This document shows, in pieces, positions 1 through 8,490 of a stretch of 34,315 nucleotides of DNA. Source of the stretch: Halovenus sp. (GTDB taxonomy: Archaea; Halobacteriota; Halobacteria; Halobacteriales; Haloarculaceae); NCBI GenBank assembly GCA_003551945.1, contig PUNZ01000200.1:1-34315 (forward strand), read 5' to 3'. Made by a program: the position numbers and the translations under genes. The notes beneath the pieces were generated by a model. That model saw only the letters and a list, made by a program, of their open reading frames with translations, did not search any database and was not told the DNA's origin. The stretch's first letter is position 1. Each line of letters opens with the position of its first letter.

Positions 1-1677
1 CTCTATCGTGATTTCCTCGATACGGTGATTGCACTGATTGGGATTGCTGTCGTGTTGCTGTGGACAGCGGGTATCGTCGGCTGGAGCGGTATCGAACCCA
101 CCCAGTTGCTGGTTGCTGTCCCGTGGCTTGTCCTCGGGCTTGCCATCGATTATGGGCTCCACGTCGTCATGCGGTATCGGGAAGCTATCGACGCCGGCGA
201 GCGTCCACCCACTCAGGCGATGGCTGTCGGCCTTGCTGGCGTTCTCGTTGCGATTACTATCACCAGCCTCACGACAGCAGCCGGCTTTCTCTCGGGGCTA
301 TTCGGTCCCACAACAATCCGTGAGTTTGGTATCGTCACCGCCGCAGGTATCGGCTCTGCGCTCGTCGTCTTCGGTGTCCTCGTTCCCGCCATCAAACTCG
401 AATTTGCTGGGACAGGCTCAAGCGAACGCAGCAAACCGCCACTTGGAGCAAACCAAGTTGTCAACCGGCTTGTCAGCCTCGGCGTCGTTGGCGCGAAACG
501 AGCACCGGTTGTCGTCCTCATCCTCGCCGTGGTTGTTGCCGGTTTCGGTGCCTACGGCGCAACGCAGGTCGAAACATCGACTGACCGGACAGACTTTTTC
601 CCCGGCGAGCCACCGGCGTGGGCCGAGCAGGTACCGGGAATAACGGTCGATAGCGAGGCCATGACCCTCCAAGAGCAGGGGACGATACTGGACGAGCGAT
701 TCGAACTCATCGACGGGAGCGAGCAAGTCGAGTTTCTGATACGCGGGTCGGTTGCAAACGAAAGCGGTGCAAGTGCCATTCAGCAGATAGAGACAGAAGC
801 AAACGAATCACGGTGGCTCAGAGCGGGCAATCAAACTGTCTTTACGCCGCTCGATGTCGTTGAACGGTTCGCTGCGTTTGATTCCGGTATTGAGACCGCC
901 CTTGATGAGGCCGATACGACTGGAGACGGGATACCGGATGAGAATCTGACTGCCGCCTTCGACAGGACTGCTGAACTTGATACGGATGCGCTACAGGCTG
1001 TCGTGGCACAAACGGATGGTGAGTACGACGCCATGCGGATTGTCGTGCCGATACAGAGCGGAGCAGACTCACAGGAAGTTGCAGCCGAGATGCGTGCGAT
1101 TGCCGAGCAGGTGGACGAACCCGGCATCACCGTTACGGCAACTGGCGGGCCCGTTGTAACGGCAGACCGCGAGCAGGCATTGGTTGCAACGCTCACCCAA
1201 TCGTTCGGTCTCGCGCTGGCGGTGACCGGCATCCTGTTGATTGCCCTGTTCTGGCTGCAGTACCGACGTGTTGGCGTTGGTCTCGTCACACTCGTTCCCG
1301 TCCTCGTTGCCCTTGCCGGGATGCTCGGTACGATGGCGTTGCTCTCGATTCCGTATAACGCCGAGACCGCAATCATCACCGGGATTGCAATCGGGCTTGG
1401 CGTGGATTATGCGATTCACGTGAGCGCCCGGTTCCAGCAGGAACGGCAGAATGCGACGGTCTCGGATGCCATCGAAACCGCCGTCATCCAGACCGGGGGG
1501 ACGCTGTTTGCGAGTGCTGTGACGACGATTGCTGCGCTGGCAGTGTTGGTAGCGACGTTTATTCCATCCCTCCAGCGGTTTGGGATTGTGATGATGTTTG
1601 TCGTCGCCTATGCGTTTCTGACAGCGGTGTTCGTACTTCCGAGCATGTTGATGCTGTACGAGCGGTGGGGAAAATAA
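1..1677 (+). CDS. MMPL/RND-family membrane exporter, 3' part
   Basis: The reading frame is open to the left edge, so the true start lies outside; about 558 residues are visible. It is a polytopic membrane protein of the MMPL/SSD (RND superfamily) type, which moves lipids or other hydrophobic substrates using the ion gradient. Two repeats each carry the family signature in a membrane helix: AIDYGLHVVMRY near residue 48 and GVDYAIHVSARF near 465, with the conserved Asp-Tyr pair. Helix clusters at about 5-135 and 400-550 flank a large hydrophilic extracellular loop (about 185-395). Haloarchaeal members usually have around 800 residues, so roughly a third is missing upstream. The substrate cannot be inferred. 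It converges on the next gene with a 34-nt gap. Confidence 0.85.
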   Translation, partial: LYRDFLDTVIALIGIAVVLLWTAGIVGWSGIEPTQLLVAVPWLVLGLAIDYGLHVVMRYREAIDAGERPPTQAMAVGLAGVLVAITITSLTTAAGFLSGLFGPTTIREFGIVTAAGIGSALVVFGVLVPAIKLEFAGTGSSERSKPPLGANQVVNRLVSLGVVGAKRAPVVVLILAVVVAGFGAYGATQVETSTDRTDFFPGEPPAWAEQVPGITVDSEAMTLQEQGTILDERFELIDGSEQVEFLIRGSVANESGASAIQQIETEANESRWLRAGNQTVFTPLDVVERFAAFDSGIETALDEADTTGDGIPDENLTAAFDRTAELDTDALQAVVAQTDGEYDAMRIVVPIQSGADSQEVAAEMRAIAEQVDEPGITVTATGGPVVTADREQALVATLTQSFGLALAVTGILLIALFWLQYRRVGVGLVTLVPVLVALAGMLGTMALLSIPYNAETAIITGIAIGLGVDYAIHVSARFQQERQNATVSDAIETAVIQTGGTLFASAVTTIAALAVLVATFIPSLQRFGIVMMFVVAYAFLTAVFVLPSMLMLYERWGK

Positions 1678-1711
1678 AACGAAGCCAACTGTCCGAACAG
1701 ACCCGTCGCAG

Positions 1712-3637
1712 TTATTTTCGCGGTGCGAACCGTTCTTCGAGGTCAATCATCCGCTGTGCAAAGTCTTCCGGTGCTTCGTCGTGGTGTTCCCAGATGTTGA
1801 TATCCGCGTTTCGGATATCGTCAACACGTGGGTGCTCGCCGCTTGCCAGCCACGTCCAGTCAGTCATCCCGGGATACATACATGGGACGGTGTAGGTCTC
1901 GATATCGCTCCAGTCATCGGGCCGGTCGTCGACCTCTTCGGCGACGAGCCTGCTTGTAACGCCTTCCATATCGAATCCTTCCCAGTCCGCAGGGAACTCC
2001 GCGTCTTCGCCGAGCGCAAGTTTGTACGGATAGCCGACCCAGTGCCAGCGCTGCGCGCCACCGCCGTGAACTGCCGGTGACCAATCATAGACCTCGCCAA
2101 CCTCGAAGTCGGTTTCACCGAGATAGCCTGCCTCAAGCGGACGGAACATCTCGACATCCCACGTCCCATCTTCATAGGTTGCATCGACTTTCCACAGTCC
2201 GCCTGGCCCCTCGACTTCGTCAGGGAAGTTCATCCGCCGGGGAATAGCTGCACCCTCGAATTCGGCAACATCAGGGTCAAATGGTGCAGTCGTATCCTCG
2301 ACATCCGGAGGCCAGGCATCGTCGTCTCTGTTTTCATCGCGGTGGATAAGCGCGTGGACGTCGGTCTGTGCAACGTTTCCGTCGTAGATTTCATCCAGTT
2401 CGAGCGCACCGTTTTCGACGATATCAGGGTCGAACATGTATTCCGGACGTCCATCTTCATCCAGTCCCTGACTGTCACGGATACGAGTCGATGGTTCGTC
2501 CATCGCACCGTGGCGGTGGTCAAGAATGGTGTGAACCGTTGCATACCCACCGGGTGCACCACGGTGAGCGCGCATCATCGGCATATCAAGATACTCACCG
2601 TTTTCAAGCATTTCGTCGAGTTCATCCTGGTCTTTCACGTCATCCCAGGCGTTCTCCCACCAGTCACCGTTGCGTGACTGTGGAATGTATTTCCGAACGT
2701 CGTCGTTTTCGAGAATATCGCCGTGGTGTGGGTGGTTCTCGACTTCCTCGCCTTCGACCGCACCGGGAAGCGTTCGTGTTCCCTCGTGGATTGTCAGCCA
2801 GCCACCGAATTGTTCGAAACCTTCCACGCTTCCGTCGTCAATCATGAAGGCCACTCTGTCTTCGGTAAATCCGCTGAAGTTATCGCCAACACCGTAGCCT
2901 TCCATTGCTGCGCCAGGATTCGGGTCGCCATATCGCACCCACTCGCCATCTTCGTAGACAAAGAGGTCATGGAACCAGCCGTTCGGAACGTCCCAATCCC
3001 ACTGGAAGCGGAAATAGATATTTTCGTCATCGTATGCGACCTGTGTTGCGAGGTCAATGACCAGCTCTGACGGTGCCCAGTGAGGGGCCATGTGGTCAAG
3101 TTCGGTATAATCTGGCGGTCCAATCGCTCGGGAAACGCTGACACCCTCATCCGGCGTTTCGAGTCGGATATCGTAGCTGTCACCGGGTGCGTCTGAGGTC
3201 TGAGAGACGGCTAGTTCCGTACTCTCGCCGCTGCCAAGCATAAACTCCGTCTCTTCGATAATCTCACCGTTGATGCTTAGTGCAACATCACGGAGCCCGG
3301 TCTCATCCCCGGTATTTTCGATGGTGCCAACGATGTCGTAGTCTTCGTTGATGCCGAGTTCTTCGGGCACGTCAAGGGCAACTTCGAAATACGCACCCTC
3401 ACGGTCGATTTCGCCGTCCTCGGCTTCGCCGACAATACGTTCCTCATCGTCCGGTTCTTCGTCATCGTCGAGGCTGAGACAACCTGCGATGGAAAAGACG
3501 CTGGCCCCAGCCATCGCTTGCAGTAACCGACGGCGGTGTGTTCGAGAGGTTCCCGGCGGAAACACCGGCGTCCCCTTCAATTCGTCTTCGCTGATGTCTG
3601 GGTCAGAATCAGACGGGTCTGATTGGTCGTCTGGCAT
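1712..3637 (-). CDS. Tat lipoprotein with ethylbenzene-dehydrogenase-type haem-binding domain
   Basis: Predicted 641-residue exported haem-b protein. Residues 35-53 form a Tat signal with a lipobox (RRR, then SIAGC, lipid Cys53), so it should be anchored outside the cell. Residues about 83-170 look like an immunoglobulin/CARDB-type beta domain. From about 178 the sequence resembles the haem-binding domain of the gamma subunit of type II DMSO-reductase-family enzymes (ethylbenzene dehydrogenase, selenate and chlorate reductases), with repeated aromatic-rich strands such as YFRFQWDWD. No CxxCH is present, so the haem would be non-covalent. It is far longer than the ~220-residue gamma subunits. 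No molybdenum catalytic subunit lies in the window, so its partner is unknown. A promoter lies about 57 bp upstream. The family call is from motif resemblance; the function is inferred. Confidence 0.7.
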   Translation of the reverse strand: MPDDQSDPSDSDPDISEDELKGTPVFPPGTSRTHRRRLLQAMAGASVFSIAGCLSLDDDEEPDDEERIVGEAEDGEIDREGAYFEVALDVPEELGINEDYDIVGTIENTGDETGLRDVALSINGEIIEETEFMLGSGESTELAVSQTSDAPGDSYDIRLETPDEGVSVSRAIGPPDYTELDHMAPHWAPSELVIDLATQVAYDDENIYFRFQWDWDVPNGWFHDLFVYEDGEWVRYGDPNPGAAMEGYGVGDNFSGFTEDRVAFMIDDGSVEGFEQFGGWLTIHEGTRTLPGAVEGEEVENHPHHGDILENDDVRKYIPQSRNGDWWENAWDDVKDQDELDEMLENGEYLDMPMMRAHRGAPGGYATVHTILDHRHGAMDEPSTRIRDSQGLDEDGRPEYMFDPDIVENGALELDEIYDGNVAQTDVHALIHRDENRDDDAWPPDVEDTTAPFDPDVAEFEGAAIPRRMNFPDEVEGPGGLWKVDATYEDGTWDVEMFRPLEAGYLGETDFEVGEVYDWSPAVHGGGAQRWHWVGYPYKLALGEDAEFPADWEGFDMEGVTSRLVAEEVDDRPDDWSDIETYTVPCMYPGMTDWTWLASGEHPRVDDIRNADINIWEHHDEAPEDFAQRMIDLEERFAPRK

Positions 3638-3640
3638 ATC

Positions 3641-3664
3641 TAGCGGTTCGGTCCACCACCGCTA
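3641..3664 (-). promoter_or_regulatory. 5'-leader hairpin of the haem-protein gene
   Basis: A perfect 7-bp inverted repeat (TAGCGGT at 3641-3647, ACCGCTA at 3658-3664) ends three bases before the start codon. With the TATA box centred near 3694, transcription should start near 3667, so the ~30-nt leader is almost entirely this hairpin. It could hide the ribosome entry region. Confidence 0.4.
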
Positions 3665-3689
3665 AGGGATTAGCCTCAACAATCCAGTC

Positions 3690-3709
3690 TTTTATAAGGG
3701 GTGAATTCA
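3690..3709 (-). promoter_or_regulatory. Promoter of the haem-protein gene with GGGGTGAA element
   Basis: TATA-like TTTATAA at 3691-3697 lies about 57 bp upstream of the start, implying a leader of ~30 nt. Directly upstream of it (on the transcribed strand) is a C-rich block, read on the plus strand as GGGGTGAATTCA at 3698-3709. Similar blocks flank the TATA boxes of the regulator, FeS-operon and ccmC promoters. Confidence 0.5.
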
Positions 3710-3793
3710 GCTGTGAGGAAGAGAGTGATGGGAACAGAAAAACGAGAGACAAAGCAAGAGCGACAGCGATCGAAATGCCGCATACAAGCGGTA

Positions 3794-4681
3794 TTATTCT
3801 CGGTCTTCGAACTCGTCGTGGACGTTGGTCCGCATGCTGAAGCTGTCGGTTGGAAAGCCCGTACAGGGGAGGACCCAGCCTTCTTCGACGGCTTCCTCAT
3901 CAAGCGGGTCGTAATCGTTCGCGGTCATCTCGACTAACTCGCTCCCGTCTCCGGAGACCTTTGCCATACATTGGCCACAGGAGCCGACGCGACACGCATA
4001 ATCGATATCAAGGTCTTCTTCTTCACCAGCAACGAGCATGTTTCGGTCCTCGTCAATCAGCGCATCAACGCCACCCTCGAACTCAATAACGGTCGGCTCA
4101 TCGTCGTGGATATAGGTGACGAACGATGTTACATCCTCCTCTTCAACGTCTTCCTCTTCTTCGTCAACTTCCTCGTATTCGGCGAGTTCCTCACCCTGGT
4201 CAAGGTTCGACTGGAAGGAAAAGTTCGCCCGGGGCTGGCTGGTACACGGGAGGAAATACCCATCGCTGACTGCTTCATCGGTCAGGTTACCGACATCGTT
4301 GATTGCCATATGAACAGCTTCGCTCGCATCCGAATCGGCTTTGGCCAGACATTGGCCACAGTAGCCTGCCTTACACGCGTAGTTCAGCTCGAACCCTTCT
4401 TCGAGACCCGCTTCCAGGATGGTTTCACTCCCTCGAAGCCGAAGGGTCGTCCCCTCACGGAGATAGTTCACATCGAACTGGGCATCCCGGCCACGAACCT
4501 GGCTCTCTTGTGGTTCGGCAAGAATGGTGGTACAGCCAGCGAGTGACAAGGCACCTCCTGCGGCGACCGCGCCAAGCAGTCGGCGGCGCTTTGTCTCACA
4601 AAGCGTCTGCTCACACGGCGTGTCGTCGTCACAGGAGTAACTCACCTCCGTCTCTTCGTCCCGTTGCTGTGACTCGTTCAT
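3794..4681 (-). CDS. Tat-exported lipoprotein with two [2Fe-2S] ferredoxin domains
   Basis: 295 residues from the ATG at 4681. An in-frame ATG at 4735 overlaps the TATA box and is rejected. Residues 31-50 form a Tat signal (KRRRLL) with lipobox LAGC, lipid Cys50. Two plant-type ferredoxin domains follow, each with the Cx4Cx2C...C pattern: Cys103, 108, 111, 146 and Cys230, 235, 238, 273. They are joined by a Glu/Asp-rich linker (about 164-185). Each should hold one [2Fe-2S] cluster and carry electrons. An exported tandem ferredoxin is unusual because plant-type ferredoxins are normally cytoplasmic. Three further Cys (17, 23, 28) sit before the signal core. It follows the haem-protein gene's promoter in the same orientation, suggesting a shared electron-transfer role outside the membrane; partners are inferred. 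Confidence 0.8.
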   Translation of the reverse strand: MNESQQRDEETEVSYSCDDDTPCEQTLCETKRRRLLGAVAAGGALSLAGCTTILAEPQESQVRGRDAQFDVNYLREGTTLRLRGSETILEAGLEEGFELNYACKAGYCGQCLAKADSDASEAVHMAINDVGNLTDEAVSDGYFLPCTSQPRANFSFQSNLDQGEELAEYEEVDEEEEDVEEEDVTSFVTYIHDDEPTVIEFEGGVDALIDEDRNMLVAGEEEDLDIDYACRVGSCGQCMAKVSGDGSELVEMTANDYDPLDEEAVEEGWVLPCTGFPTDSFSMRTNVHDEFEDRE

Positions 4682-4734
4682 GCGAACTAGTCCGTACGGT
4701 GTCTCCCTTAACCCTTTGCCACAGTATGAAGGCA

Positions 4735-4745
4735 TTTATATATAG
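4735..4745 (-). promoter_or_regulatory. TATA box of the exported ferredoxin gene
   Basis: TTTATATATAG (plus strand) centred near 4740, about 59 bp upstream of the chosen start at 4681. This implies a ~30-nt leader, like that of the neighbouring haem-protein gene. Confidence 0.45.
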
Positions 4746-4771
4746 CAAAAGAAATTTGGCAAATATCTCAC

Positions 4772-4801
4772 GGTAGAGGGTTTCTATCCCGAGAATCTAC
4801 C
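4772..4801. repeat. Nested inverted repeat upstream of uspA
   Basis: GGTAGA (4772-4777) pairs with TCTACC (4796-4801), and inside it GGG (4778-4780) pairs with CCC (4788-4790). It lies between the divergent ferredoxin and UspA promoters, about 30 bp upstream of the uspA TATA box, where a regulator could bind. Confidence 0.3.
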
Positions 4802-4827
4802 ACTCGAAAAATGAGAACAACCCCCCT

Positions 4828-4836
4828 CTTTTTAAT
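4828..4836 (+). promoter_or_regulatory. Promoter of uspA, leaderless
   Basis: TTTTTAA centred at 4832 is 28 bp upstream of the ATG at 4860, so the transcript should begin at or next to the start codon. A C-run (4821-4826) sits just upstream of the TATA box, as in neighbouring promoters. Confidence 0.5.
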
Positions 4837-4859
4837 CCCCGGAGAGAGAACATGCGCGT

Positions 4860-5288
4860 ATGTACCGAGTACTACTGCCGGTCGACGAGAACCCGAAACG
4901 AACGCTCGCACAGGCACAGGCTGTAACGAACTTACCCAACGCCGGCGAGGCAGTGAAAGCGTTCATGCTCTATGTCTTCGTCGACGAGGACAGTCTCGAC
5001 CCGAACGTAGATGAGTCAGTACGCAGCGTCGAGGATATTGAGGCAATCATCCAAGCGAAAAACCATCTCGAAGAACACGGTATCGAGGTCGAACTCTTCG
5101 AAGATAGAAAGGATCCAGTTCAGGCCATCCTCGACCATGAAAGCGCACACGACGCCGACGCCATCGTCATTGGCGGACGAAAGCGCTCACCGGCGGGCAA
5201 AGTACTATTCGGTAGCGTCACCCAGTCGGTGCTGATGAACACTGACACACCAGTCGTCGTGACTGGGGATGCCGGACTCAGCGAGTAG
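4860..5288 (+). CDS. UspA-family universal stress protein
   Basis: 142-residue single-domain Usp protein of the usual length. The N-terminus (MYRVLLPVDENPKRTLAQ) is the typical first beta strand. The C-terminal part has the ATP-binding-type pattern GGRKRSPAGKVLFGSVTQSV (about residues 111-130) followed by a VVVT strand. Usp proteins are cytoplasmic nucleotide-binding stress proteins of often unclear target. It sits alone on the plus strand inside a redox cluster, with a leaderless promoter resembling those of the cluster, so co-regulation with low-oxygen metabolism is plausible but unproven. The ATG at 4852 is out of frame. Confidence 0.9.
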   Translation: MYRVLLPVDENPKRTLAQAQAVTNLPNAGEAVKAFMLYVFVDEDSLDPNVDESVRSVEDIEAIIQAKNHLEEHGIEVELFEDRKDPVQAILDHESAHDADAIVIGGRKRSPAGKVLFGSVTQSVLMNTDTPVVVTGDAGLSE

Positions 5289-5381
5289 GAACGACACACC
5301 GACAGCCGCAAAAACACCAATATCGGCAGTTTTTCGACGGAAAAAGAAATGACGACAGCGACGCACAGCCGACCAACCCGC

Positions 5382-5594
5382 TCAAAGCGGGAGGTTTGCG
5401 ATGACCCAGAAGGCAACGCCGAGCCCAGCCGTTGCACCGATCATCAGGACGGCAATCACACCCATATAGACGATGCCGATACTTGCTGTTCGGCCATCCC
5501 GTGGCTCAGCAAACAGCCACGAAGCGAGCGTGACATAGACCGGCATCAGCAGGATGAACAGCAAGACGAGCATCCCGATTGGTGGAAGGTTCAT
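5382..5594 (-). CDS. Small two-helix membrane protein of the FeS/NrfD operon
   Basis: 70 residues, with two predicted transmembrane helices (about 7-28 and 42-64) around a short charged loop (AEPRDGR). The start overlaps the stop of the NrfD-type gene by four bases (ATGA), so it is translationally coupled as the last gene of that operon. No family is recognised. The context suggests a small accessory or assembly subunit of the membrane complex. Confidence 0.75.
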   Translation of the reverse strand: MNLPPIGMLVLLFILLMPVYVTLASWLFAEPRDGRTASIGIVYMGVIAVLMIGATAGLGVAFWVIANLPL

Positions 5595-6874
5595 TCGTTG
5601 CTCACCTCCGTTGTCCGCACCGTGGCAAGTGGGATGAACTTAAGCGCGACCACGAACAGGAACAGTGCAATTGCAATCGCACCGAGCGTGATAACCCACT
5701 CGACGATGGTTGGGGTGTACGTTCCCTGAATACCCGGCAGATTCGGGAACAAAAGCGGCTCCATCACCGTCAGATTCGATTTTATCCAGACGCCAAACAG
5801 GATCGAGAATCCGGCAAGCGTCTGTAACCGAACGCCAAGACGATATTTTGCGGCGGCGAGGAAGAACGTTGGCACAGCAACCAACAGTATCGACGCCCAG
5901 AAAAACGGTGCAAGCGAGCCCGTAATCATGGCGTCACCGATGCGCTGTTCGTAGAACGGCGCCATATCGGTAATGACGGTCGTCACGTCGACGAACATAA
6001 CGATCAACCAGACAAACCCGAAGGCGGCCATCATCTGGCCGAGGCCGCGCATCACTGGGTTCGACAGTTTATCTCGCCAGCTGTAACGCATGCGGAGGAT
6101 ACCAGCGGTCACTGACAGCAACGCGATACCGGTGAGCATCCCACTGACAAGGAAGATGATACCGCTTTCTGCGCCGAAGTATCCCGGCTGTCCGCCGACA
6201 ACGCCAAGCAGCAGTCCCGGAACGAGGCCAGCAGTCAGGGCGAGCACGATGAGTCCAAGCCCAAGCCACTGCCGCATGGATTCGAGTTTCGGAATCTCCT
6301 CTTCGGTTGCCCCAATGCTCACAAGCCGTTTGACGATGCTTGTGTGCAGCGGTAGGTCGTTATCCATCCGCAGGAAATCAAGCCGCAGCGAGAGCACAAG
6401 CATCGTGAGCGTAAACACCATCAGCGTGGTGACAAACGTCACATCCCATGCAAGCGGCGAGTGAAGCACCGTCTCGTGCCAGTTCGTCAGAATGACCAGC
6501 ACACGGTGTGGTGTCCCAAGGTCGATGATAATCAACCAGGCTGCAGAGAGGCCACAGATGAACGCCCAGATGTTGCCGATGCGGGCAATCATGTCGTACT
6601 GGTCAAGCTGGTTAAACCGGATATAGCCGGTAATTGCAAGCGTCCCGACGGCCATTCCGGCAAACCACTCGAATGTTCCAATGTACAGTCCCCAGGTCGC
6701 TCCGCCCTGTGTTCCTTGCTGGGCAAGGTCAGTCATGACGAGGCCACGTTGGACCTGATGGATGATGGCTTCGAGCGTGAAGAGAACTCCCACGAAGAGG
6801 ACACCGATAAGCAGCAGGTATCCTTTCGAGATGCCCCGCAAATGGTCAAGCGAGTAGTCAGTTCTAGCTGTCAT
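5591..6874 (-). CDS. NrfD/PsrC-type polytopic membrane subunit
   Basis: 427 residues from the ATG at 6874, which has a good Shine-Dalgarno (GAGGTGAT) just upstream; the in-frame start at 6901 precedes that site. About ten hydrophobic segments are visible, with NrfD-like features: an N-terminal helix (GYLLLIGVLFVGVLFTLEAI), then WGLYIGTFEWFAGMAVGTL and DLGTPHRV between helices. NrfD/PsrC subunits exchange electrons and protons with quinone/quinol for extracytoplasmic iron-sulfur partners (nitrite, polysulfide, tetrathionate reductases, alternative complex III). The start overlaps the end of the four-cluster FeS gene by 11 nt, indicating one complex. No DMSO-reductase-family catalytic subunit is adjacent. 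Confidence 0.88.
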   Translation of the reverse strand: MTARTDYSLDHLRGISKGYLLLIGVLFVGVLFTLEAIIHQVQRGLVMTDLAQQGTQGGATWGLYIGTFEWFAGMAVGTLAITGYIRFNQLDQYDMIARIGNIWAFICGLSAAWLIIIDLGTPHRVLVILTNWHETVLHSPLAWDVTFVTTLMVFTLTMLVLSLRLDFLRMDNDLPLHTSIVKRLVSIGATEEEIPKLESMRQWLGLGLIVLALTAGLVPGLLLGVVGGQPGYFGAESGIIFLVSGMLTGIALLSVTAGILRMRYSWRDKLSNPVMRGLGQMMAAFGFVWLIVMFVDVTTVITDMAPFYEQRIGDAMITGSLAPFFWASILLVAVPTFFLAAAKYRLGVRLQTLAGFSILFGVWIKSNLTVMEPLLFPNLPGIQGTYTPTIVEWVITLGAIAIALFLFVVALKFIPLATVRTTEVSNE

Positions 6875-8225
6875 CCTCATCACCTCGTTCTGGGTAGTCA
6901 ACCGGTCCTCGTCCGGTTCGAGACCGCGTCAAGTCGCGGTGCATATCTTCGACCGTCCGTGGCCCCTCGACCGGTGTTGCATCCGGTGACGGCTCACTGC
7001 CAACGTAGATGACGTTCGGTTCCGTGCCGCGGTCTTCGAGCAACCGGTAGGTCGACTCGTCGTCATCAAGGTCAGCAATGTGCTGTCGTGGCGCACTCTC
7101 TTCGTCTTCGAGGTCGCCGAAGTGAATTGCATCGACCGGACAGACCTGTTCACAGGCTGTTGTCCCCTGCAGGGCTTCGCTTTCGGAGTCCTGGCGGTGC
7201 ACACAGAACGTACACTTGCCCATGACTCCTTTCGGTGGGTTACCGCCGCCGTGTGTGCCATCAGCAGTTTGCCGTGGGTCGTCGATGGTCTCCGTGATGC
7301 TTTCGTTCAGGTCACCAGCCGTAATGTTCTCCTCTTCGTCGATGGTGATGTTCTCATCGAGGTCACCGGGTGCGAGTTCAATTGCCCCGTCGGATTCGTG
7401 CATCTCGGTGAACTCCTCGGGGTCGTGGGGCTCGTCCCACTGGAGATAATTAACCCCGTACGGGCAGGCGACCTCACAGTAGCGACAGCCGATACAGGAG
7501 TCATAGTCGGTGAGGACAATCCCATCCTCATCGCGCTGGAACCGTGCCGTCGTCGGACAGGCCGCTTCACACGGCGCGTCCGAACAGTGCTGGCACGGTC
7601 GTGGGAGATACTCTTCGGTATCTCGGTAATCCTCCTGAACGTACCGATGGACGAACATCCAGAGTGCGTCAGGAGTGTTGTTATTCTCAACGTTACAGGC
7701 TTCAACACACTGGAGACAGGCGATACATGAGTTCATGTTTATCGCCATCCCCATCTGGGTGTCAGGCTCGTCACCGCTGCCTGAAACCCCCGTAGTCATG
7801 CCTTCAACGCCGGCGATACCGACGGCCGCAGCACCGAGTACTCCGGCTGTTTTCAACACTGAGCGACGTGATGGGTCCTCACCGGGAACACCAGGAAGGT
7901 TCGATGGGTCTTCGCCGCCGCCCCCTCCGGTGTCACCGTCCCATGGGCCCGTGTCGTCAGCGGATGTGTCAACACCGGGGACAGCTGGGCTCGTGTCCGC
8001 GGTGTACGTCTCGAGACGCTGGTCGACACCAAACTCGTCAAGCACCTGCTCGTGATACCGCTCGTGGAACTCCGCCTCGGATATCTCACCCCGGGCAAGC
8101 CGTTGAGCATCACGACCCAGGTCCTTTCCCAACTGGGTATCGTAATCGACCGCGCCAAGTCGACGTTCAGCGTCCGCTTCCCACGCCTCGTCGAACTCAG
8201 ACGCTGTCGATGGGTCTGATTGCAT
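6864..8225 (-). CDS. Four-[4Fe-4S] electron-transfer subunit (DmsB/NrfC/PsrB-like) with Tat signal
   Basis: 453 residues. Sixteen cysteines form four clusters of the DmsB/NrfC type: Cys167/170/173/177, 211/214/219/223, 244/247/250/254 and 338/341/358/362. A Tat motif with hydrophobic stretch (SRRSVLKTAG, 119-128, then about 128-140) places the FeS part outside the membrane. It comes after a 118-residue hydrophilic N-terminal extension ending in a Gly/Asp-rich linker (91-118), and no in-frame start codon is seen near the Tat motif. An acidic insertion (about 264-330) separates clusters three and four. It passes electrons between the NrfD-type subunit and an extracytoplasmic enzyme or ferredoxin. 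First gene of a three-gene operon. Confidence 0.9.
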   Translation of the reverse strand: MQSDPSTASEFDEAWEADAERRLGAVDYDTQLGKDLGRDAQRLARGEISEAEFHERYHEQVLDEFGVDQRLETYTADTSPAVPGVDTSADDTGPWDGDTGGGGGEDPSNLPGVPGEDPSRRSVLKTAGVLGAAAVGIAGVEGMTTGVSGSGDEPDTQMGMAINMNSCIACLQCVEACNVENNNTPDALWMFVHRYVQEDYRDTEEYLPRPCQHCSDAPCEAACPTTARFQRDEDGIVLTDYDSCIGCRYCEVACPYGVNYLQWDEPHDPEEFTEMHESDGAIELAPGDLDENITIDEEENITAGDLNESITETIDDPRQTADGTHGGGNPPKGVMGKCTFCVHRQDSESEALQGTTACEQVCPVDAIHFGDLEDEESAPRQHIADLDDDESTYRLLEDRGTEPNVIYVGSEPSPDATPVEGPRTVEDMHRDLTRSRTGRGPVDYPERGDEDDS

Positions 8226-8285
8226 TACTTCTCACATCGTGTACTACCAACGGTTCGCCCATCGACATTTACATTCATAATACAG

Positions 8286-8328
8286 GCTTTAAAAAGGGGT
8301 AGGAAACACAGAGGAAGAAGGGCGTGAA
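8286..8328 (-). promoter_or_regulatory. Promoter region of the FeS/NrfD operon
   Basis: TATA-like TTTAAAAA at 8288-8295 lies about 66 bp upstream of the start, followed upstream by GGGG. A second block, AGGGCGTGAA on the plus strand, lies at 8319-8328 and matches the block beside the TATA box of the NarO-like gene. The stretch 8272-8284 (ATTCATAATAC) resembles a segment in the regulator's own leader position. Confidence 0.45.
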
Positions 8329-8452
8329 CACACCGAAATCAAACAACGGGGAGACCAGAGTACAGCGGCCAAGCGTGTCAATGCAAAATAAGGAGTCTTA
8401 TAAAACGGTTGATTATATAGCTGAGATACTATTGTCGAAGAAAAACATCTAG

Positions 8453-8459
8453 TTAAATA
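8453..8459 (+). promoter_or_regulatory. TATA box of the short HTH_10 gene
   Basis: TTAAATA centred at 8456, 35 bp upstream of the ATG at 8491, predicting a very short leader of about 8 nt. Confidence 0.45.
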
Positions 8460-8490
8460 GCCCCCGTGCTGGCCGCGCTGGGCACTCAGC

